A DNA stretch of 64,000 bases from Pseudomonas viridiflava (GTDB taxonomy: Bacteria; Pseudomonadota; Gammaproteobacteria; Pseudomonadales; Pseudomonadaceae): positions 62,001 to 126,000 of the forward strand of contig NZ_UTVH01000053.1 of assembly GCF_900585905.1 (NCBI RefSeq). The letters run 5' to 3'. Positions 39,094 through 49,079 of the stretch are shown piece after piece. The translations under genes and the position numbers were made by a program. The number at the start of each line of letters is the position of its first letter. The first letter of the stretch is position 1. The notes beneath the pieces are model-generated. The model did no database searches, was not told the origin of the DNA, and saw nothing but the letters and a program-made list of their open reading frames with translations.

Positions 39094-40079
39094 CGGGCAT
39101 CTCCTCCCACGGCGGCGTCGCTCAGGGCGCGGATGATCGCGCGGCGTGCCAGTTTGATTTTGAAGGCGTTGTGCTCAAGCGGTTCGGCGTCGGCCAACAG
39201 CGCATCGGCAGCGGCCGCAAAGTTTTCCCGCGAAACCGGCTTGCCGATCAGCATGTGCTCGATCACCTTGTCGCGCCATGGCTTGTGCGCCACACCGCCC
39301 AGTGCCAGGCGTGCATCGCGAATTACATCGCCATCGAGTTGCAGCGATGCGGCGACTGAAATCAGGGCGAAGGCATAGGAGGCACGATCGCGGATCTTCA
39401 GGTACTTGCCCTGGCCCGCGAAACCTGGGGCCGGCAGCTCGACGGCAGTGACCAGCTCACCTTCGGCCAACTGATTGTCGTGCTGCGGGGTATCACCAGG
39501 CAGGCGGTGGAAGTCGGCGAATTCAATGCTGCGCTTGCCCGCACGACCCTCGACATGCACCACGGCATCCAGTGCGGCCAGGGCCACGCACATGTCCGAC
39601 GGGTGCGTCGCAACACAGGCGTCACTGGCGCCAAGAATGGCGTGAATGCGGTTCAGGCCGGTACGCGCCGGGCAACCACTGCCGGGCTCGCGCTTGTTGC
39701 AGGGCGTGGTCGAATCATAGAAGTAATAGCAGCGCGTGCGTTGCAGCAGGTTGCCACCGGTGCTTGCCATGTTGCGCAGCTGCGGCGACGCCCCGGCCAG
39801 AATTGCCTGGGAGAGCAAGGCATAGCGCTCTTCGATCAGCGGATGCCAGGCCAGGTCGGCGTTGCTCACCAGCGCCCCGATCATGACCCCGCCCGAGGCG
39901 GTTTCAGTGACCGTATCCAGCGGCAGGCCGGTGATGTCGATCAGGTGCTCGGGCTGGGTGACGTTTTCTTTCATCAGGTCGAGCAGGTTGGTGCCGCCAG
40001 CGATGAAGCGGGTAGCCGCCCCGCTCTGCATCACGGCTTCGCTGACACTGGCTGGTCGGCTATAGGTAAACGGGTTCAT
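39090..40079 (-). CDS. paoB: Aldehyde oxidoreductase, FAD-binding subunit
   Basis: A 329-residue FAD subunit (CoxM/PaoB family). FAD motif FIAGGTNLLDLMKENV and ASTGGNLLQRTRCYYFYD, followed by a cysteine group (PCNKREPGSGCPA) like that binding the extra [4Fe-4S] cluster of E. coli PaoB. C-terminal CO-dehydrogenase-flavoprotein domain. It overlaps both neighbours by 4 bases. Confidence 0.93.
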   Translation of the reverse strand: MNPFTYSRPASVSEAVMQSGAATRFIAGGTNLLDLMKENVTQPEHLIDITGLPLDTVTETASGGVMIGALVSNADLAWHPLIEERYALLSQAILAGASPQLRNMASTGGNLLQRTRCYYFYDSTTPCNKREPGSGCPARTGLNRIHAILGASDACVATHPSDMCVALAALDAVVHVEGRAGKRSIEFADFHRLPGDTPQHDNQLAEGELVTAVELPAPGFAGQGKYLKIRDRASYAFALISVAASLQLDGDVIRDARLALGGVAHKPWRDKVIEHMLIGKPVSRENFAAAADALLADAEPLEHNAFKIKLARRAIIRALSDAAVGGDAR

Positions 40080-40597
40080 TGGCTGCGCCCCGCTTTGTCG
40101 GCGTCGCGCATCTGCGGCAACACTTCCTGCACAGCATCGACGATGTTGCTGTAGGCGCCACAGCGGCAGAGGTTGCCGCTCATCATTTCCTGGATCTCGC
40201 CACGGCTGTTGGCGCGGCCTTCATTGGCAAGGCCCACGGCCGAGCAGATCTGGCCAGGGGTGCAATAGCCGCACTGAAACGCGTCATGCTTGATGAACGC
40301 CTGTTGCAGCGGGTGCAACTGGTCGTTGTCGGCCAGGCCTTCAATGGTCGTCAGCTCGGCGCCGTCGCACATGATTGCCAGGGTCAGGCAGGAATTGATC
40401 CGCTTGCCATCGCGCAACACAGTGCAAGCGCCGCACTGGCCGTGGTCGCAGCCTTTCTTGCTGCCAACCAGATCGAGCTGGTCGCGCAGCAGGTCGAGCA
40501 ATGTGGTCCAGGGTTGGACTTCAAGCTGTCGTGCCTGCCCGTTGAGGGTCAGGCTGATCGCGTGACCAGCGAAGTCCTGGGGGGATGATGAACTCAT
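40076..40597 (-). CDS. paoA: Aldehyde oxidoreductase, [2Fe-2S] subunit
   Basis: A 173-residue subunit with two [2Fe-2S] clusters. Plant-type ferredoxin cysteines are at 50, 55, 58 and 70; the helical second domain has Cys109, Cys112, Cys144 and Cys146 (CGYC, CRC). E. coli PaoA carries a Tat signal, but this protein starts directly with MSSSSPQDF and the ferredoxin fold. The complex is therefore predicted to be cytoplasmic, unless the start is elsewhere. Confidence 0.93.
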   Translation of the reverse strand: MSSSSPQDFAGHAISLTLNGQARQLEVQPWTTLLDLLRDQLDLVGSKKGCDHGQCGACTVLRDGKRINSCLTLAIMCDGAELTTIEGLADNDQLHPLQQAFIKHDAFQCGYCTPGQICSAVGLANEGRANSRGEIQEMMSGNLCRCGAYSNIVDAVQEVLPQMRDADKAGRSQ

Positions 40598-40763
40598 GGA
40601 AACCTCACGGTAGGGTACTCAAACAGCGCAGTGATCTGCGTCTTAAGGGGTACGACTTCACGGGATTGGCAACGTTCAGGACGGTTGACGAGCGAGGGGG
40701 TGGCGCTGTTGAAAGAGGTGTCGGACGAGCTGTGTACTGACACGCAGCTGTACTGGATGTACT

Positions 40764-40926
40764 GGCCTCTTCCCGGCTGAAGGCGGTCCCACGTCAGTGA
40801 ATCATTGATCCGCAGGCAGCCGCCGCTGGTGTCGTGGGACCGGCTTTAGCCGGGAAGGCACTGGCTCTGACAAAACAGCCGTGTTGAATGTATTGGCCTC
40901 TTCCCGTCTGAAGCCGGTCCCACGTC
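40764..40926. repeat. REP palindromes (GTGGGACCGGCTTTAGCCGG family)
   Basis: The 489-base gap 40598-41086 has no gene. It holds one half-element at 40764-40796 and a facing pair at 40831-40859 and 40896-40926. Each has the core GGGACCGGCTTTAGCCGGGAAG or its complement. Confidence 0.85.
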
Positions 40927-41086
40927 ACTTCAGCAACCCTTCATCGACAGGCAGCCACAACCTCCTGCTGCTGGTATGATGCGCGGCTTTTTGCGGCCCG
41001 CACAATTCACCGACTGCCTGCATGGTCTGTGCTTTGCTGTTTGAGTCGATTCACTCACGGCGCAGGCGCGTCACCGGGAGCCAGAC

Positions 41087-42382
41087 ATGCTGGAGCGGCT
41101 GTTTCAACTCAAGACACACAACACCAATGTGCGCACCGAGATCCTCGCGGGTGTGACCACGTTTCTGGCCATGGCCTACATCCTGTTCGTCAACCCGAGC
41201 ATTCTTGGCGAGACCGGCATGGACAAGGGCGCGCTGTTCGTCGCCACCTGTCTGGCTGCCGCCATCGGCTCGGCGACCATGGGTCTGATCGCCAACTACC
41301 CGATTGCCCTGGCACCGGGCATGGGCCTGAACGCCTTCTTTACCTACACCGTCGTGCTGCACATGCACCATACCTGGCAGGTGGCATTGGGCGCGGTATT
41401 CATTTCGGCGGTGATGTTTTTCATCCTGTCGATCTTTCGCATCCGCGAACTGATCATCAATGCCATCCCCTTGCCGCTGCGCTCGGCGATTGCCGCAGGC
41501 ATTGGTCTGTTTCTCGCGCTGATTGCCCTGCACAACGCGGGCATCGTGGTCAGCAACCCGGCCACCATGCTGGGCATGGGCGATCTGAAGCAACCCGCTC
41601 CCGTGCTGGCCACCCTGGGCTTCTTCCTGATCGTCGCACTGGAAAAACTCAACGTGCGCGGCGCGGTACTGATCGGCATTCTGGCAGTGACCATTGTTTC
41701 GATCCTGCTCGGCTACACGCCTTTCGCAGGCGTGGTGTCGATGCCGCCGTCGCTGGCGCCAACCTTCCTGCAACTGGACATCAAGGGCGCCTTCAACGTT
41801 GGCCTGATCAGCGTGATCTTTGCCTTCCTGTTCGTTGATCTGTTCGACAACTCCGGCACCCTGATCGGCGTCGCCAAGCGCGCCGGGCTGATGGACAAGC
41901 AGGGCAACATGCCGAAAATGGGCCGCGCGCTGATCGCCGACAGCACCGCCGCCATGGCCGGCTCCCTGCTGGGCACCTCGACCACCACCAGCTATATCGA
42001 ATCCGCTGCGGGCGTCAGCGCAGGCGGGCGCACCGGGTTGACCGCCATCGTGGTTGCGATCCTGTTCCTGCTGGCATTGTTTTTCGCCCCCCTGGCGGGC
42101 AGCGTGCCTGAGTTTGCAACTGCGCCAGCACTGCTGTTCGTTGCGGTACTGATGACCTCGGGGCTGGCTGAAATCGACTGGGACGACCTGTCCGTCGCCG
42201 CGCCGGTGGTGATCACTGCCCTGGCCATGCCGTTCACCTACTCTATCGCCAACGGCATCGCGTTCGGCTTCATCGCCTGGACCGGCATCCGCCTGTTGTC
42301 CGGCCGCTGGCGCGAGCTCAACCCGGGGCTGGTGATTCTGTCGATCCTGTTCGTGGTCAAACTGGGATGGTTTGCAGCATGA
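41087..42382 (+). CDS. NCS2/AzgA-type purine permease
   Basis: A 431-residue inner-membrane transporter with about 12-14 segments. AzgA-family motifs are [51 protein letters not shown] and [25 protein letters not shown]. It is a proton symporter for adenine, guanine or hypoxanthine; which one cannot be read. Its stop overlaps the trmA start (ATGA). GGGAG precedes the ATG. Confidence 0.92.
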   Translation: MLERLFQLKTHNTNVRTEILAGVTTFLAMAYILFVNPSILGETGMDKGALFVATCLAAAIGSATMGLIANYPIALAPGMGLNAFFTYTVVLHMHHTWQVALGAVFISAVMFFILSIFRIRELIINAIPLPLRSAIAAGIGLFLALIALHNAGIVVSNPATMLGMGDLKQPAPVLATLGFFLIVALEKLNVRGAVLIGILAVTIVSILLGYTPFAGVVSMPPSLAPTFLQLDIKGAFNVGLISVIFAFLFVDLFDNSGTLIGVAKRAGLMDKQGNMPKMGRALIADSTAAMAGSLLGTSTTTSYIESAAGVSAGGRTGLTAIVVAILFLLALFFAPLAGSVPEFATAPALLFVAVLMTSGLAEIDWDDLSVAAPVVITALAMPFTYSIANGIAFGFIAWTGIRLLSGRWRELNPGLVILSILFVVKLGWFAA

Positions 42383-43470
42383 GTGCGAGTATTCCGTTCG
42401 ACCCGGCCAGCTACGACACTCAGCTGCAGGGCAAGGCAGATCGCCTGCGTGAGCTGCTCGCTCCATTCGATGCCCCCGAGCCGCAGATTTTTGATTCGCC
42501 AAAGGCTAACTATCGCCTGCGCGCCGAATTCCGCCTGTGGCGCGAAGATCAGAAGCGTCACTATGCGATGTTTCCACCCGGTGACAACAAGAACCCGATC
42601 CTGCTCGACGGCCTGCCCATCGCCAGCCTGCGCATCAACGCGCTGATGCCGGTGTTGCGTGACCGCTGGGAAGCCAGCAAGGTGCTCAACCACAAGCTGT
42701 TCCAGGTGGACTTCCTGACCACGCTGGCGGGCGATGCGATGATCACTATGTGCTACCACCGCCCGCTGGACGACGCCTGGATGGCTGAGGCGCAGCAACT
42801 GGCAGCCGATCTGGACGTGAGCCTGATCGGACGGTCCAAGGGTCAGCGACAGGTGATCGGCCGCGATTACGTCACCGAAGAGCTGGAAGTGGCTGGCCGC
42901 ACCTTCAGCTATCGTCAGCCTGAAGGCGCATTTACCCAGCCCAATGGCACCGTCAACCAGAAGATGCTCGACTGGGCCTTCGCTGCCCTGGGCCAGCGCG
43001 ACGATGATTTGCTGGAGCTGTATTGCGGCAACGGCAACTTCACCCTGCCGCTGGCGACCCGCGTGCGCAAGGTGCTGGCCACTGAGATCAGCAAAACGTC
43101 AGTCAATGCCGCGCTGAGCAACCTGGCCGACAACGCTGTGGATAACGTCACCCTGGTGCGCCTGTCGGCCGAAGAGTTGACCGAAGCGCTCAATGAAGTG
43201 CGTCCGTTCCGCCGCCTGCAGGGCGTGGACCTGAAAAGCTACGATTTCGGCAGCGTCTTCGTCGACCCTCCGCGTGCAGGCATGGACCCGGATACCTGCG
43301 AACTGACACGTCGTTTCGAGCGCATTCTGTACATTTCCTGCAATCCGGAAACGCTGGCCGCCAATATCGCCCAGCTCAACGACACCCACCGGGTAGAGCG
43401 TTGCTCACTGTTCGACCAGTTTCCATACACCCACCACATGGAATCGGGCGTTTTGCTGGTCAGACGCTGA
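42379..43470 (+). CDS. trmA: tRNA (uracil-5-)-methyltransferase TrmA
   Basis: A 363-residue enzyme that makes m5U54 in the T-loop of tRNAs (and acts on tmRNA in E. coli). SAM-binding [25 protein letters not shown] and the catalytic cysteine in [12 protein letters not shown]. Length matches E. coli TrmA. Start 42379 (MSASIPFD) overlaps the permease stop, so the pair is translationally coupled. Confidence 0.96.
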   Translation: MSASIPFDPASYDTQLQGKADRLRELLAPFDAPEPQIFDSPKANYRLRAEFRLWREDQKRHYAMFPPGDNKNPILLDGLPIASLRINALMPVLRDRWEASKVLNHKLFQVDFLTTLAGDAMITMCYHRPLDDAWMAEAQQLAADLDVSLIGRSKGQRQVIGRDYVTEELEVAGRTFSYRQPEGAFTQPNGTVNQKMLDWAFAALGQRDDDLLELYCGNGNFTLPLATRVRKVLATEISKTSVNAALSNLADNAVDNVTLVRLSAEELTEALNEVRPFRRLQGVDLKSYDFGSVFVDPPRAGMDPDTCELTRRFERILYISCNPETLAANIAQLNDTHRVERCSLFDQFPYTHHMESGVLLVRR

Positions 43471-43483
43471 TGGGTGCCCCTTC

Positions 43484-43555
43484 GCAGGCGCTGCCGCAAG
43501 CTGCAAAAGCAGTCGCCCTGATGCAGTGTTGTTCGCGGCCTGCGGCAGCGCCTGC
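43484..43555. repeat. Inverted repeat after trmA
   Basis: GCAGGCGCTGCCGCA at 43484-43498 and its exact complement at 43541-43555, 42 bases apart. REP-like and possibly transcript-ending. Confidence 0.7.
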
Positions 43556-43662
43556 AGGGTATGCCCTGACCGCTAGGCAGCCGCATGCGAAATTAACGGT
43601 AATATCTGCAACCTTGAGAGCTTGTGTCACTCTTATTAGCAGATATTTCCTGGACCTTCGCC

Positions 43663-44607
43663 ATGAACCAGATTCCTGATGCCAATGTAATCCACAGCCG
43701 TCTGCGCCTGCGCCAGCTGCGATTGATGCTGGCGTTGCAGGACATGGGCTCGCTGCGACGGGCAGCGGACAGCATGGGCATTACTCAGCCAGCTGCGACC
43801 AAGATGCTGCATGAAGCCGAGGACTTACTCGGCGTCGAGCTGTTCTCGCGAATGCCCAGAGGCATGGAGGCAACCCCCTCTGGCGTCACTGTCACCTCTT
43901 GCGCGCGCAGGGTCTTCGCCAAGCTGAGCGGCATGCGCGAAGACCTGGTGGCGCTGGAATCAGGCAGCCTGGGCCGGGTGTCGGTGGGCGCCATCCCGGC
44001 ACAGGCTTCGAGCCTGCTGACGCGCACCATTGCCGAAATGAAAAGAACCCACCCTCGGCTGTCCATGAGCATTCAGGTCGATAGCAGTGACGTACTGGTC
44101 CAGGCGTTGCTGACCGATCAGCTGGACGTCGTACTGGGGCGGATTCCCGGCGGTATCCACACAGAAGAGCTGCTCTTCGACAGCCTGGGCGAAGAAGAAC
44201 TGTGCGTGATCGCGGGCAGGCAGCACCCCATGGCGCACGCCACTGAGTTGAGCTGGGCTGACATCCAGGACATGACCTGGGTGCTGCAACAGCATCCGAG
44301 CCCCTTGCGCTCGATGATCAACCAGGTGTTCCACGACGCCCGACTCGAGGTCCCCGACAGCATTATCGAGACCACCTCGATCATGACCCTGCTCTCGCTG
44401 GTGCAGCAGACCGACATGCTCGGGGTCATCCCGATTTCAGTAGTCGCCGACTATCCCGGCCGTGATCGGCTGGCGATCCTGCCGATCAAATTCGACACGC
44501 AGCTGCCGCCCTTTGGCCTGATCACCATGCGCAATCGCGTCCAGTCCTCGGCGATGACGGTGTTCATGAAATCGGTGAAAGCCGAGTACAGCGTCGTGCG
44601 GACGTAA
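43663..44607 (+). CDS. LysR-family transcriptional regulator (GbpR-like)
   Basis: A 314-residue LTTR. N-terminal winged HTH with LRLRQLRLMLALQDMGSLRRAA and GITQPAATKMLHEAEDLLGVELFSR, then the effector-binding domain to the end. The HTH resembles the GbpR/galactose-responsive subgroup. Start 43663 (MNQIPDANV) is an ATG; an in-frame GTG at 43624 is possible. No obvious divergent target gene, so its regulon is unknown. Confidence 0.88.
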   Translation: MNQIPDANVIHSRLRLRQLRLMLALQDMGSLRRAADSMGITQPAATKMLHEAEDLLGVELFSRMPRGMEATPSGVTVTSCARRVFAKLSGMREDLVALESGSLGRVSVGAIPAQASSLLTRTIAEMKRTHPRLSMSIQVDSSDVLVQALLTDQLDVVLGRIPGGIHTEELLFDSLGEEELCVIAGRQHPMAHATELSWADIQDMTWVLQQHPSPLRSMINQVFHDARLEVPDSIIETTSIMTLLSLVQQTDMLGVIPISVVADYPGRDRLAILPIKFDTQLPPFGLITMRNRVQSSAMTVFMKSVKAEYSVVRT

Positions 44608-44771
44608 ATACGCGGCAACGGCCGCGAACTAATCGCCGCATACTCCTCTCTACTTGCAGCGCCCTGATGTGCGCCGTTCAACTGTGGTTCAGGTATCAAA
44701 CCTGACAATTGGACTGGCGCAGTCCGTGGGTAGCAGTAACACTCCCTACAGGATTTAAAGAGGATTCCCAC

Positions 44772-45653
44772 ATGCTATGGAAAAAGGGTCGCCGCAGCGA
44801 CAACGTTGTTGACGCACGCGACAGTGGCGGCGGTGGTGGCGGTGGGATGCGCCTGGGTGGCAAGGGGCTGGGCATTGGCGGTGTGATCATCATCGTTGCC
44901 ATCGGCCTGTTGACCGGTCAGGACCCGATGCAGATTCTCGGCCAGCTGACTGGCCAGGCCACCCAGCAACCGGCCAGCCCGCAAACCCAGAAGGCGCCGC
45001 CCGCCAACGACGAGCAGGCCGATTTCGTGCGTTCGATTCTGGGTGATACCGAGGACACCTGGCGCGCGACCTTCGAACTGGCTGGCAAGCAGTACAAAGA
45101 CCCGACGCTGGTGCTGTTCAATGGTCAGGTGCAGTCCGCCTGCGGTTATGCGACGTCTGCCAGCGGCCCGTTCTACTGCCCGGCAGACCAGCAGGTCTAT
45201 CTGGACATGGCGTTTTTCCGCGAAATGTCTCAGCGCTTCAAGGCCGCTGGCGACTTCGCTCAGGCCTACGTGATCGCCCACGAAGTCGGCCACCACGTGC
45301 AGACCCTGCTCGGGGTTTCGGCCAAGGTCGACGCCGCGCGCAAAGGCGGCCAGCGCATGGAAGGCGCCAATGGTCTGCTGGTTCGTCAAGAGCTTCAGGC
45401 TGACTGCCTGGCGGGCGTCTGGGCCTACAACGCACAAAAGCGTTTGAACTGGCTCGAACCGGGTGATATTGAAGAAGCACTGAATGCCGCCAACGCGATT
45501 GGCGACGATCGTCTGCAGCAACAGGGTCAGGGACGCGTGGTGCCCGACTCGTTCACCCACGGCACTTCCGCTCAACGGGTTCGCTGGTTCAAGACCGGCT
45601 TTTCCGAAGGTCAAATCAATCAGTGCGACACGTTCGCCGCCAAGAGCCTCTGA
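44772..45653 (+). CDS. Putative neutral zinc metallopeptidase (YpfJ family)
   Basis: A 293-residue membrane-anchored protein. A cytoplasmic basic start with a poly-Gly run, one membrane segment (LGIGGVIIIVAIGLLTG) and a periplasmic domain. Zinc motif HEVGHH at residues 170-175 with ELQADCLAGVW downstream, as in the YpfJ/KPN_02809 family. Two cysteines frame the active-site region (ACGYATSASGPFYCP). Start 44772 has AGAGG upstream. Substrate unknown. The next gene starts 5 bases after its stop. Confidence 0.92.
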   Translation: MLWKKGRRSDNVVDARDSGGGGGGGMRLGGKGLGIGGVIIIVAIGLLTGQDPMQILGQLTGQATQQPASPQTQKAPPANDEQADFVRSILGDTEDTWRATFELAGKQYKDPTLVLFNGQVQSACGYATSASGPFYCPADQQVYLDMAFFREMSQRFKAAGDFAQAYVIAHEVGHHVQTLLGVSAKVDAARKGGQRMEGANGLLVRQELQADCLAGVWAYNAQKRLNWLEPGDIEEALNAANAIGDDRLQQQGQGRVVPDSFTHGTSAQRVRWFKTGFSEGQINQCDTFAAKSL

Positions 45654-45658
45654 CTCAA

Positions 45659-46642
45659 ATGATGAAACCGCTCCTGATCCTCTCGTTTAGCACCCTGTTG
45701 AGTTTTGCTGCTCACGCCGAGGACAAGGCGGTTCAATCCATCAGCCCTGATCGCCTGCTGGTCAATGGCGGCCAGGCGACGCTGGGCATGAGCCTGAACT
45801 GGCAGCAGCCCAGGCCGCAGGTCGAACGCGCGGTCATCGTGCTGCATGGTCGTTTGCGCAACGCCTCGACGTACCTGCGCAGCATCGAGCGGGCGGCCAA
45901 CCAGTCACGGCAGCGCAACAAGACGCTGCTGATCGCGCCGCAATTCCTCGACGAAAAAGACATTACGGCTCACCACCTGGCCGACAGCATCCTGCGCTGG
46001 CACGGTGATGCGTGGATGGCTGGGGAAAACGCTGTCGGCCCCAGATCGGTCAGCTCGTATGCGGTCATCGATCACATCCTCAGACGACTGAGCGACAGCA
46101 AGCTGTTCCCCAACCTCAAGGAAATCGTCATCGCCGGGCATTCCGGTGGCGCGCAGGTGGTGCAGCGTTATGTAATGATCGGCGGCAAGGAGGATGTATT
46201 GCTGAAGAAGGAAGGGATCAAGATTCGCTACGTGATCGCCAACCCGTCTTCTTATGCGTGGTTCGACAGCCAGCGACCAAAACCTGTGACGTCAGCCACC
46301 TGCCCGGCCTTCAACGAGTGGAAATACGGCCTCACCGCCATGCCGCCCTACGCTGGCAAGGTCAAGGTAGCCGACGTCGAGGCAGACTACGTCAAGCGTG
46401 ACGTGACTTACCTGGTCGGTCAGCTCGACACTGACCCGATGCACCCGGCGCTGGACCGGACCTGCGGTGCAGAAGCCCAGGGCAGCAACCGCGTGGAGCG
46501 TGCCGAGAACTACTTCAAATACCTGCAGACTCGCCATCCTCAGGGGCTGAACCAGCATCTGGTCGTGGTTCCCAATGTCGGCCACAGCGGCGACCTGATC
46601 TTCACCTCACCCCAGGGCCAGGCCGCGCTGTTCAAGGATTGA
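45659..46642 (+). CDS. Exported alpha/beta hydrolase
   Basis: A 327-residue protein with signal peptide (MMKPLLILSFSTLLSFAAHAE). Features include IVLHGRLRNAS near the N-terminus, nucleophile elbow IAGHSGGAQVVQRY and a possible catalytic His in PNVGHSGDLIF. It is likely periplasmic. The gene is tightly behind the metallopeptidase and probably co-transcribed. Substrate unknown. Confidence 0.82.
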   Translation: MMKPLLILSFSTLLSFAAHAEDKAVQSISPDRLLVNGGQATLGMSLNWQQPRPQVERAVIVLHGRLRNASTYLRSIERAANQSRQRNKTLLIAPQFLDEKDITAHHLADSILRWHGDAWMAGENAVGPRSVSSYAVIDHILRRLSDSKLFPNLKEIVIAGHSGGAQVVQRYVMIGGKEDVLLKKEGIKIRYVIANPSSYAWFDSQRPKPVTSATCPAFNEWKYGLTAMPPYAGKVKVADVEADYVKRDVTYLVGQLDTDPMHPALDRTCGAEAQGSNRVERAENYFKYLQTRHPQGLNQHLVVVPNVGHSGDLIFTSPQGQAALFKD

Positions 46643-46676
46643 TGTCACGAATCCCCGTACCTGTGGGAGCTCACGC

Positions 46677-46755
46677 GTGGGACCGGCTTTAGCCGGGAAG
46701 AGGCCACATAGGCAATAGATGTACCGGCCCTTTCCCGGCTAAGCCGGCCCCATAG
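46677..46755. repeat. REP pair (GTGGGACCGGCTTTAGCCGG family)
   Basis: Element at 46677-46705 and facing copy at 46726-46755, between convergent genes. Confidence 0.85.
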
Positions 46756-46843
46756 AAAAGCGCCATTCTCTGCAGAAGCGCCTGGGGTGGCGCTCCTCCG
46801 AGCAGTGCGAGGCCGCGATGGCGTCATTTCCGAAACCACACCG

Positions 46844-47434
46844 TCAATCCAGCAACCCACGCAACTCGACACAATCGCGCACATGCCAGTCGGTCAGCTC
46901 TGGCCAGGGATTGTGCGGCAGGTTGACCAGCACAGTCTGGGCTCCGGCAGCACGACCGCAATCCAGATCGTGACGATAATCGCCGACCATGACCATCTGC
47001 GCAGGCGCCACTTGCCAGGCCCGGGCCAGATGCAACAGGCCCGCCGGGTCAGGTTTGAATGCCGCCTCATCGCGCCCCAGAACATCCTCTCTGGCGAAAC
47101 AATCCGCGACGCCAATGGCTTGCAGCGTGATATGCGCCAGCTCCCTGGCATTGCGCGTCAGAATGCCCAGCCGATAACCGCGTCCGGCCAGTTCGCGCAC
47201 CAGCGCCACCGCGCCGGCGGCCGGTTGCGAGGCCAGCGCCACATCGCGCTCGTGCTCTAGCAGCCAGGCATGCTTGGCGGCAGACTCCTCCTCAGGCAGT
47301 GCGGCAAGATGGCCGAGAATGTCACCCTCTTCGGGGATATCCAGGGCGCGCTTGATGGCGGCAAAATCATGGGCAGCCACCGTCAGCGTGCCGTCCATGT
47401 CGAATACCCAGTGACGCACCTGTGCCAGGTTCAT
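46844..47434 (-). CDS. HAD-family phosphatase
   Basis: A 196-residue HAD-IA hydrolase, phosphoglycolate-phosphatase-like. Motif I DMDGTL (nucleophile Asp12, acid/base Asp14), motif II in LTRNA, lysine in FKPDPAGL, motif III GDYRHD. A small helical cap is present. Start overlaps the tesB stop by 4 bases. Physiological substrate unknown. Confidence 0.9.
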   Translation of the reverse strand: MNLAQVRHWVFDMDGTLTVAAHDFAAIKRALDIPEEGDILGHLAALPEEESAAKHAWLLEHERDVALASQPAAGAVALVRELAGRGYRLGILTRNARELAHITLQAIGVADCFAREDVLGRDEAAFKPDPAGLLHLARAWQVAPAQMVMVGDYRHDLDCGRAAGAQTVLVNLPHNPWPELTDWHVRDCVELRGLLD

Positions 47435-48300
47435 GCCCAGTCCTTGCGCTGGCGAATCAGGCCTTCCTGACTCACCGAGGCCACCAGTTGACCGGCGCGG
47501 TTATACACACTGCCACGGGAGAAGCCGCGAGAGTTGCCAGCCCATGGGCTGTCCATGGCGTAAAGCAGCCAGTCGTCGGCGCGCAGGTCGCCGTGGAACC
47601 ACAGCGAATGGTCGAGGCTGGCGACCTGCATGTCCTTCTGCCAGACCGTCCTGCCGTGGGGCAGCAACGAGGTGGTCAGCAAGTTGAAATCCGACGCGTA
47701 GGCCATCAGGTATTTATGCAGCGCCGGGATTTCCGGCAGCGCGCCGTCAGCACGGAACCAGATGTATTTGACCGGATCGCACGGCTGCGGGTTGTAAGGA
47801 TCACTGGCCGTGACCGGGCGAAACTCGATGGGCTTGGGGCAGAGCATCTTGTCGCGCATCGATTCCGGGATCAGGTGGGCGCGCTGCTGCATCAGTTCCA
47901 GTTCCGACGGCAGGTTCTCGGGGCCGACAACTGTTGGCATCGGGGTCTGATGATCGAAGCCCTGCTCGTCATACTGAAACGACGCGCTGCAGGTAAAGAT
48001 AGGGTTGCCCTTCTGGATGGCAGTGACCCGCCGTGTGCTGAAACTGCCGCCATCACGCACCCGATCCACTTGATAGACCACCGGCAAACCGGCGTCACCG
48101 GGGCGCAGAAAGTACCCGTGCAGCGAGTGCACATGGCGCGCGTCTTCCACCGTCTGGCTCGCCGCCGACAGCGACTGACCCAGCACCTGCCCACCGAACA
48201 GCTGACGAAAGCCAAGATCCTGACTGCGCCCGCGGAACAGGTTTTCTTCAATCGGTTCCAGGCTCAACAACGCGACCAGATCATCCAACACTTGGCTCAT
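47431..48300 (-). CDS. tesB: Acyl-CoA thioesterase II
   Basis: A 289-residue double-hotdog thioesterase hydrolysing medium- and long-chain acyl-CoA. FGGQVLGQSLSAASQTV, HSLHGYFLRPGD, the catalytic-Asp region ASLDHSLWFH and the C-terminal SVSQEGLIR match TesB. Followed by the HAD gene in one operon. Confidence 0.95.
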   Translation of the reverse strand: MSQVLDDLVALLSLEPIEENLFRGRSQDLGFRQLFGGQVLGQSLSAASQTVEDARHVHSLHGYFLRPGDAGLPVVYQVDRVRDGGSFSTRRVTAIQKGNPIFTCSASFQYDEQGFDHQTPMPTVVGPENLPSELELMQQRAHLIPESMRDKMLCPKPIEFRPVTASDPYNPQPCDPVKYIWFRADGALPEIPALHKYLMAYASDFNLLTTSLLPHGRTVWQKDMQVASLDHSLWFHGDLRADDWLLYAMDSPWAGNSRGFSRGSVYNRAGQLVASVSQEGLIRQRKDWA

Positions 48301-48385
48301 TCAACACTCCTCGCCTTCCGTTGGCCCCGCTTCTGCGCGTGACCAGAAACCGAAATCATACAGAAATTCCAGTCGGGCATTACCG

Positions 48386-48955
48386 TCAGGCTTGCAGCGT
48401 GTCCAGCCATTGCTGGCGGCTGATGCGGTAAAGCACATGAGGTTGCAGCGGGTTATCTTCGGGCAGTAAAGGATGGGCAAAGTCATCCTGCGGGTCGCTG
48501 ATCATGCCGATGGCCTGCATCACCTTCTGCGACGGCTCATTGTTGCGGGCGGTGAAGGACACGATCTGGTCCAGCTCCAGGCGCTCGAAGCCGCAGCGCA
48601 GCGCAGTCCACGCCGCCTCGCTGGCGAAACCCAGCCCCCAGTGTTCATAAGCCAGGCGCCAGCCGATCTCGATGGCCGGGGTAAACGGCGCCTTGAAGTT
48701 CACTACACCGAGGCCGGTAAAGCCGATGAATTCGCCGCTGTCCTTGCGTTCCAGCGCCCACAGGCCAAAGCCAAGCTCGGCAAAATCGCCGCGAATACGG
48801 CCAATGAGGGCGGCGCTTTCCAGGCGGCTGAGGGTGTCGGGAAAGTAACGCATGACCCGGGGATCGGCGCACATGTCGGCGAACGCAGGCAAATCATCAT
48901 CCCGCCATTCGCGCATCAGCAACCGCGCGCTCTCAAGTGTGCGTATCCGCTCCAT
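48386..48955 (-). CDS. GNAT-family N-acetyltransferase
   Basis: A 189-residue RimJ/RimL-type acetyltransferase. Start (MERIRTLESARLLMREW) with GGGAGA upstream. FIGFTGLGVVNF, EIGWRLAYEHWGLGFASEAA (acetyl-CoA loop) and NEPSQKVMQAIGM are classical. Substrate unknown. It is divergent from the deacetylase-fold gene 124 bases away. Confidence 0.9.
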   Translation of the reverse strand: MERIRTLESARLLMREWRDDDLPAFADMCADPRVMRYFPDTLSRLESAALIGRIRGDFAELGFGLWALERKDSGEFIGFTGLGVVNFKAPFTPAIEIGWRLAYEHWGLGFASEAAWTALRCGFERLELDQIVSFTARNNEPSQKVMQAIGMISDPQDDFAHPLLPEDNPLQPHVLYRISRQQWLDTLQA

Positions 48956-49079
48956 CGGTGATCTCCCTACAACAGCCTGTGAATGTGTGCGCCCGGCTGG
49001 CATCGCGCGCAACCTGAAAGGCTGGGCGTTCACGGACAATGCTGGCACTATCGGCCTTCGACCTCAGACAGCACGCAAA

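Noticed and set aside
41000..41086. Purine riboswitch before the permease gene
   Set aside because: No conserved purine-aptamer core or paired loops could be found, and such switches are not expected in pseudomonads.
41051..42502. 483-codon minus-strand frame opposite the purine permease
   Set aside because: Antisense shadow with biased composition; the permease motifs lie on the plus strand.
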